Origin: Methanomicrobiales archaeon
GTDB lineage: Archaea > Halobacteriota > Methanomicrobia > Methanomicrobiales > JACTUA01
Assembly (NCBI GenBank): GCA_028679035.1
Contig: JAJRCL010000024.1
Coordinates: forward strand, 1-10,834
Length of the DNA stretch: 10,834 nt
Reading direction: 5' to 3'
Part shown: in pieces, positions 7,299-10,834 of the stretch
Numbering within the stretch: the first letter of the stretch is position 1
Layout: every line of letters begins with the position of its first letter
Translations under genes and position numbers: made by a program
Notes under the pieces: generated by a model
Told to the model about the DNA's origin: nothing
The model's input: the letters and a program-made list of their open reading frames with translations, nothing else
Databases searched by the model: none

Positions 7299-8084
7299 TC
7301 ATAGATCCATACTGCCGGTCCGGTACCCTTCGAGGTCAAGAGAGATGGAGGAAAATCCAAGATTTTTCAGCTCCCGCACAATGTCCTCCCGCCGGGCAAA
7401 AATACGCTCAAGGTCGTCCCGGGCAACTTCAATCCGTGCCATGGAACGATAGGTACGGACACGCACGGCAGGAAAACCCCAACTCCGGAGGATAGTTTCC
7501 GCCGACTCTATCTGTAAAAGGCGGTCTGTCGTGATTTCCTCTCCGTATGGAATGCGGGATGCAAGGCATGCCTGGGAAGGTTTGGCCCAGAAATGCAGGC
7601 CAAGATCCCGCGCGATCGCACGGATGTCATCTTTGCCGATTCCTGCCTCAATAAACGGGTGCACAATCCCGGCCTCATCTGCAGCGATAAGTCCGGGCCG
7701 GTATTCTGTCAGGTCAGAGAGGTTTGCACCATCAGCAACCGCGGAAATTCCCCACTCGTGGGCCTTTTCTTTCAGAACCGCAGATGCACGCCGGCGGCAA
7801 TGGTAACATCGGTCACGGGGATTACCCCGGAAGCGGGGATCTTCGAATATCGGAAACGGGAATACGGTGCAGTCCAGACCATAGTGTTCTGCGGTGGCTA
7901 CCGCTTCCTCGATCTCGGTCCGGGGAACAAGCGGGCTCGCCAGCAGCAGGCACCGGGTCTTCTCTCCGAGAACCTGCCGTGCGACGACGGCAAGAAGACC
8001 GCTGTCGACACCACCGGAGTATGCGACGAGCAATGAGCCGTAATCACGGATCCGGTCCTTCAGTGTTTGCAGCTTCTGATCCAT
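7299..8084 (-). CDS. larE: LarE-type ATP-dependent sulfur transferase, probable Fe-S form
   Basis: The 261-residue product fits LarE in length and motifs. The N-terminal PP-loop is AYSGGVDSGLLA (21-32, SGGVDS 23-28), followed by DRCYHCRR (91-98), ADGANLSD (117-124) and KPSQACLASRIPYGEEIT (168-185). In Lactobacillus, LarE adenylates the pyridine dicarboxylate precursor of the nickel-pincer cofactor and donates sulfur from its own Cys176. A second group uses a [4Fe-4S] cluster held by three cysteines. Here C173 matches the sacrificial position and C93/C96 form a CxxC, so the cluster type is likely. The larB, larC and larA genes are not in the window. The client may be a LarA-like racemase or another sulfur acceptor. 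The ATG is the only reasonable start; no clear ribosome site is visible. It is divergent from the rubrerythrin-like gene. Confidence 0.85.
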   Translation of the reverse strand: MDQKLQTLKDRIRDYGSLLVAYSGGVDSGLLAVVARQVLGEKTRCLLLASPLVPRTEIEEAVATAEHYGLDCTVFPFPIFEDPRFRGNPRDRCYHCRRRASAVLKEKAHEWGISAVADGANLSDLTEYRPGLIAADEAGIVHPFIEAGIGKDDIRAIARDLGLHFWAKPSQACLASRIPYGEEITTDRLLQIESAETILRSWGFPAVRVRTYRSMARIEVARDDLERIFARREDIVRELKNLGFSSISLDLEGYRTGSMDL

Positions 8085-8252
8085 CTGTCGTCCGTCCAGT
8101 CCCCGGTCACCGGGACCGGTTCGTCGTATTCATGCATGGAGTGTCCCCGTATTTCAATGATGTGTGAGCATGATCAGTACCAGTAGCTGTGCAGTGCCCG
8201 CTTCCTTTTCCCGGAATCCATGTAACTGCTCACGGAGAATAAACAGTATCTT

Positions 8253-8260
8253 TTTATATT
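8253..8260 (+). promoter_or_regulatory. Box A promoter of the rubrerythrin-like gene (TTTATATT)
   Basis: TTTATATT inside a longer T-rich stretch is a good archaeal TATA element. Initiation about 25 nt downstream gives a start near 8281-8284 and a leader of about 15 nt that contains AAGGACGG (8285-8292) before the ATG at 8298. The rest of the 213-nt divergent spacer (8085-8252) shows only a small CCGGTCACCGG dyad at 8102-8112; I see no clear TATA for the LarE gene. Confidence 0.6.
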
Positions 8261-8297
8261 CAGCGGGTGCAAAACGTTACAAAAAAGGACGGATTGT

Positions 8298-8753
8298 ATG
8301 AAACCGGAGGATTTCAAGAAGATTATTTCCCTTGCGATCGATCGCGAGATTGAATCGTATACGTTCTACCGCACTCTTACCGACAAGGTGAAGGACGCAG
8401 CACTGAAGAAAATGTTCACCGAACTTGCCGGCGAGGAAACGAAGCACCGGGAGTACTTACAGGGACTGCTCACCAAGGGCCCGCAGGCATTCCATGTCCA
8501 GGAAAAGGCAGATTACAAGATCGCCGACATGCTCAAATCCCCGCCGCTGACCGCCAGCTTAAAGCCCATCGACGGTATTGTCCTTGCAATCCGGAAAGAA
8601 CTGGATGCGATGCAGATGTACACCCAGCTGGGAAAGGCAGCCGTGGATGCTGATGAAAAGAAGATGTTCTCCGAGCTCGCAAAAATGGAGAATGGCCACA
8701 AGGCGCGGCTCGAGGACCTCTACACCAACATGGCATTCCCCGAAGTCTGGTGA
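8298..8753 (+). CDS. Rubrerythrin-like ferritin-fold diiron protein
   Basis: A 151-residue four-helix bundle with two similar halves. Putative diiron ligands are E17 (AIDREIESYTFY), E47 and H50 (GEETKH), E101 (AIRKELDAMQMY), and E131 and H134 (MENGH). In each half the first Glu stands seven residues before a Tyr (Y24 and Y108), and each has an ExxH, showing the internal duplication of this family. The C-terminal rubredoxin-type zinc/iron domain of classical rubrerythrin is absent. Such proteins usually reduce peroxide or store iron under oxidative stress in anaerobes; the electron donor here is unknown. It has its own TATA box and ribosome site and appears to be a single-gene unit. The start at 8298 is clear. 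Function beyond the diiron ferritin fold is inferred. Confidence 0.88.
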   Translation: MKPEDFKKIISLAIDREIESYTFYRTLTDKVKDAALKKMFTELAGEETKHREYLQGLLTKGPQAFHVQEKADYKIADMLKSPPLTASLKPIDGIVLAIRKELDAMQMYTQLGKAAVDADEKKMFSELAKMENGHKARLEDLYTNMAFPEVW

Positions 8754-8888
8754 CATTCCCACCGTAGAGGAGCTTCCGCTCCCCTAATCCAACAATTTCA
8801 TCCATTCTGCGTACCGATTTCATTTCCTGCGACGTTTACGTTTCCCGGTGAAAACGGTTTCCGGCACGGCACCGGTATGACCCAATCT

Positions 8889-9548
8889 CTATCCCGATAC
8901 CCGGTACAGCAGGTGCACGTATCCATCCCTGAGCGGTTCCGCCTTTTCCAGCATAAGGGAAATTGTGCCTGATCCCGCGATGCTCCGGTAAAAGGGTGTC
9001 CCGATTGTCGGCGTGACCACTGGGACTACAACGAGACTGATAACATCCACAAGGCCGGCGTCCAGGAGAACGCTGTTGAGGGTTCCACCGGTATCGGTTG
9101 AGATCCTGCGGATTCCGTACTGTCCGCCCAGTGCAGAAAATGCAGCACGGAAATCAACACGATCCTTTCCTGCGACAACATACTCATACTCCCGTTCCTG
9201 AAGAAACCGGATATACGATGCCGGGGTATTTTCCGCAACAAGAACGATGATATCACGGATGTACTCCATCCGCCGGTAAAAATGCAGCACGTCCCGAAGG
9301 ATCCCCCGGGAATCCACCACTCCCCACCAGGGCCGCCTATCGTCCGGTGCGATAACCCTTTTCCTGCGGTCATATTCCTCTTCCGGTGGGATGTCATCGT
9401 GGGCGGCAGCAACGGTCTGCGACCCCACGAGGACAAGATCCGGCTCCTGTTCAAGCAGCAGGGGGTAGTAGATACCATAATCGCAGGCAAATCCCGTAAG
9501 CGATCCGTTGCAGCTGATCGCGTTTGACATCACAACGTGCGGAAACAT
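8889..9548 (-). CDS. RibD C-terminal/DHFR-fold reductase family protein
   Basis: The 219-residue product follows the archaeal pyrimidine-reductase pattern: HVVMSNAISCNGSLTG (4-19), corresponding to the usual AISLDG strand; DLVLVGSQTV (37-46), the NADP-binding helix region; WWGVVDSRGIL (75-84); YIRDIIVLVAENTP; and TDTGGTLNSVLLDAGLVDVISLVVVPVVTPTIGTP (151-185) with the Gly-Gly turn that contacts the nucleotide phosphate. Family members reduce the ribosylamino-pyrimidine phosphate in riboflavin synthesis or act on other pterin-like substrates. The first motif has CNG where SLDG is usual, and VDVI replaces the common VDEI, so the substrate may differ. No other flavin gene is near. The ATG at 9548 is chosen over the TTG at 9554; upstream ribosome signals are weak. 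Fold assignment is good, substrate uncertain. Confidence 0.72.
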   Translation of the reverse strand: MFPHVVMSNAISCNGSLTGFACDYGIYYPLLLEQEPDLVLVGSQTVAAAHDDIPPEEEYDRRKRVIAPDDRRPWWGVVDSRGILRDVLHFYRRMEYIRDIIVLVAENTPASYIRFLQEREYEYVVAGKDRVDFRAAFSALGGQYGIRRISTDTGGTLNSVLLDAGLVDVISLVVVPVVTPTIGTPFYRSIAGSGTISLMLEKAEPLRDGYVHLLYRVSG

Positions 9549-9980
9549 ATCCAAAAGAGGGGACAGGGCACAGTTAAAGTTTTTCGGGAGCGTCGGGAAA
9601 AGCCATATCGTTTATCTTTCAGTTACTCAACAAGAGAAATACCGCCAGCAAGTGTGGATGCCGGAATCCTTCCGCGATGGGATAGCCGCAACTGCGATGA
9701 TCAACGCTCGGAAAAATATCAGTAAAAATACCCTTTTGGACGTGTGAGATGAAGGTGAAGTTTCCTCCCCCTATTCACAACACTATTTTACGCAGGTTCT
9801 GTTCCCTAAACCGTCGAACCAGTTATCAAAATTATTCTCGAGGCTCGTCCAAGTACAACATTTGGAAATTACATGGTGATGGTCATCACGATGAACAGTT
9901 TGCATGGAACTTTATACATTCGGTATCTCTCTAAAAATTTTACATTACGGTCACATCAGGTTAATACAGAAAGGTTTATT
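9549..9980. other. AT-rich spacer with no convincing gene
   Basis: I see no supported protein gene here. Short ORFs exist (for example 9749-9934, 61 codons), but their third positions lack the strong G/C bias of neighbouring genes and their products are unrecognised. Visible elements are an inverted repeat at 9876-9889 (GTGATG and CATCAC around two bases) and a possible TATA element TTTATACAT at 9911-9919. These could control the transcript proposed to start near 10008, or a short one starting near 9940. Confidence 0.5.
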
Positions 9981-9989
9981 TTTATAAAG
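9981..9989 (+). promoter_or_regulatory. Box A promoter of the candidate small RNA (TTTATAAAG)
   Basis: TTTATAAAG is a strong archaeal TATA element within an AT-rich stretch. Initiation about 25 nt downstream falls at about 10008-10010, just where sequence composition changes to GC-rich and structured. No ORF follows it, which points to an RNA gene. Confidence 0.5.
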
Positions 9990-10007
9990 AATTAATCAAA
10001 CCATACT

Positions 10008-10117
10008 CAATGCCTTAACCGGGTTGAGATGCAATGCATCCCTGCCGCACGGCACATACGCCCTGCCCATCCGTCCTTTTCCGTTCGGCACATTGCATTC
10101 GGGCAGGGACTTTTTTT
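10008..10117 (+). ncRNA. Candidate structured small RNA with possible H-type pseudoknot
   Basis: A GC-rich island of about 110 nt sits between AT-rich flanks, 20 nt after a good TATA box, and ends in seven T (10111-10117). I can draw these pairings by eye. A 6-bp hairpin joins 10014-10019 with 10023-10028. An 8-bp helix joins 10029-10036 (ATGCAATG) with 10091-10098 (CATTGCAT). Another 8-bp helix joins 10061-10068 (CCCTGCCC) with 10101-10108 (GGGCAGGG). A small hairpin joins TGCC with GGCA at 10043-10054. The two 8-bp helices cross each other, as in an H-type pseudoknot, with 2 nt between their 3' strands. No protein frame is plausible. I do not recognise an RNA family; a tRNA or C/D box RNA is not supported. 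It might instead be an attenuator or an untranslated leader, but the next gene has its own promoter. Confidence 0.45.
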
Positions 10118-10310
10118 GAACGAAAAAACGGTAGCGAAATAATGAGTGAGGGCTGGCTGTCAAAAAATAATCATGCCGGATGAAGAGTCAATTCTTGAAA
10201 AGAGTACTGTCCAGTGATGTGCAACACCAATCGTGATCCAACCGGACAAGGGAGGTCACGTACTGCATTTTCTTTCCATGGCGTTACGATTCCCCGGGAT
10301 TCTGCAAATC
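10118..10310. other. Spacer with no gene seen
   Basis: Between the T tract of the candidate RNA and the promoter of the last gene I find no credible ORF on either strand and no clear repeat. A plus-strand ORF beginning at 10233 runs out of frame into the last gene and is a by-product of it. Confidence 0.4.
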
Positions 10311-10318
10311 ATTAAATA
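10311..10318 (+). promoter_or_regulatory. Box A promoter of the exported CopC-like gene (ATTAAATA)
   Basis: ATTAAATA would direct initiation near 10340. This leaves a leader of about 20 nt with the ribosome binding site CAGGAG at 10345-10350, nine nt before the ATG at 10360. Confidence 0.5.
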
Positions 10319-10359
10319 CCCTTTGAACAATACCTGCGCGTCATCAGGAGATTTGTTTA

Positions 10360-10834
10360 ATGGCACTAAAAAAAGGGGCGATCCCTCTGACCGTTCTTGC
10401 TGGCGTGATTCTCATTATCGCCCTTGCAGGTACCGGGTGTACTTCAACGTCGAATCAGAGTCCGACGTATTCCCCCGTGACTGCCGTTGCGAAAAATGTA
10501 ACGCATTATATGGACAGTCTCCCCTTCCCGAATGAAGTATTCCCGGGTACGCCGGTCAACGTCGTAATCGACGTTGACATGGACCTTGCAGCGGGATCTT
10601 CGATCAGTGTAAAAAACGGGAATACAGAATTTGGAGTCGGCCAAACGATCATTGACCCGAGCAAGGTCACCCTTCGGCAGATGTTCAACCCCTCAGCCCC
10701 GGACGGGACATATACGGTAGCGTATACAACGTGCTGGGCAGACACCGGAAAATGCGAGGATGGCAATTTCCAGTTCTCAATCAACCGGACTCTCGCCGCA
10801 TCGTATACCGACTGGCGGGGCAAGCAGGACGCGA
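10360..10834 (+). CDS. Exported protein with CopC-like domain (3' truncated by window edge)
   Basis: The frame opens at the ATG at 10360, with CAGGAG nine nt upstream, and runs off the window after 158 codons. Residues 1-28 are a signal or anchor: MALKKG, then the hydrophobic stretch IPLTVLAGVILIIALAG, then TGCTSTS. A Cys after a small residue suggests lipid attachment, though the residue three before it (Gly) is not the usual Leu. After a Ser/Thr/Asn-rich spacer, residues about 60-140 form a beta-rich region. SISVKNGNTEFGVGQTIIDPSKVTL...APDGTYTVAYTTCWADTGKCEDGNFQFSI resembles the LPAGTYTVxW...SxDGHxxxGxFxFxV pattern of CopC/YobA domains. The copper-binding His residues of CopC are not evident, and two Cys (TTCWADTGKC) replace that stretch, possibly as a disulphide. 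Likely located outside the cell membrane; ligand unknown. Confidence 0.7.
   Translation, partial: MALKKGAIPLTVLAGVILIIALAGTGCTSTSNQSPTYSPVTAVAKNVTHYMDSLPFPNEVFPGTPVNVVIDVDMDLAAGSSISVKNGNTEFGVGQTIIDPSKVTLRQMFNPSAPDGTYTVAYTTCWADTGKCEDGNFQFSINRTLAASYTDWRGKQDA

Noticed and set aside
8769..8782. GGAGC-TTCC-GCTCC hairpin after the rubrerythrin-like gene
   Set aside because: Only 5 bp and not followed by a T tract; too weak to call a terminator.
9508..9747. Plus-strand ORF of 79 codons
   Set aside because: It starts antisense within the RibD-like gene, has no ribosome site, and its codon use is unlike the neighbouring genes.
9749..9934. Plus-strand ORF of 61 codons in the spacer
   Set aside because: Third positions are not G/C-biased, the product is unrecognised and the region is AT-rich; probably chance.
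10150..10250. Possible C/D box RNA (GTGATGT near 10212 and GTGATC near 10232)
   Set aside because: The boxes only partly match RTGATGA, and no matching CTGA D boxes lie at the right distances.
10233..10535. Plus-strand ORF of 100 codons
   Set aside because: Overlaps the exported CopC-like gene in another frame; the latter has the ribosome site, signal sequence and domain pattern.
1..10834. Search by eye for CRISPR repeats, insertion sequences, tRNA or rRNA genes and att sites
   Set aside because: No regularly spaced repeats, transposase-like frames, T-loop (GGTTCRA) patterns of tRNA, or terminal inverted repeats were found.

Overview
The window looks like a chromosomal segment of a methanogenic archaeon, most likely of the Methanomicrobiales (Methanoregula/Methanosphaerula-like). 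This is inferred from four things: AT-rich box A (TATA) promoters with short or no leaders, a protein related to methanogenesis marker 11, a large PAS/GAF sensor with an N-terminal winged helix, and archaeal versions of LarE, rubrerythrin and a short homoserine dehydrogenase. No database search was possible, so names rest on motifs and remembered family patterns.

Layout. 1-417 (+) is the 3' part of a DUF169 protein. It overlaps by 9 nt, tail to tail, a hydrogenase maturation protease (409-876, -). Divergent from that is a tight operon on the + strand: an ACT-domain protein (1066-1569), homoserine dehydrogenase (1566-2552) and a winged-helix/TiaS-like fusion protein (2536-3654), each overlapping the next. 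3699-4160 (-) is a CheY-like response regulator. After an AT-rich spacer holding a possible small ORF comes an 895-residue wHTH-PAS-PAS-GAF-PAS-PAS-PAS protein (4517-7204) with no kinase domain. A LarE-type sulfur transferase (7299-8084, -) is divergent from a rubrerythrin-like diiron protein (8298-8753, +). A RibD/DHFR-fold reductase (8889-9548, -) follows. About 800 nt without a convincing protein gene contain a promoter and a GC-rich structured segment ending in a T tract, read here as a candidate small RNA (about 10008-10117). The window ends inside an exported CopC-like protein (from 10360, +).

How the parts relate. The ACT protein is probably the detached feedback-sensing part for the homoserine dehydrogenase, which has no ACT domain of its own. 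The third gene shares their transcript, which links it to amino-acid metabolism or its regulation by context only. The response regulator and the PAS/GAF protein lie back to back and may belong to one signalling route, although neither is a histidine kinase. LarE and rubrerythrin share a divergent promoter region but have no obvious functional tie. No mobile elements, CRISPR arrays, tRNAs or rRNAs were seen.
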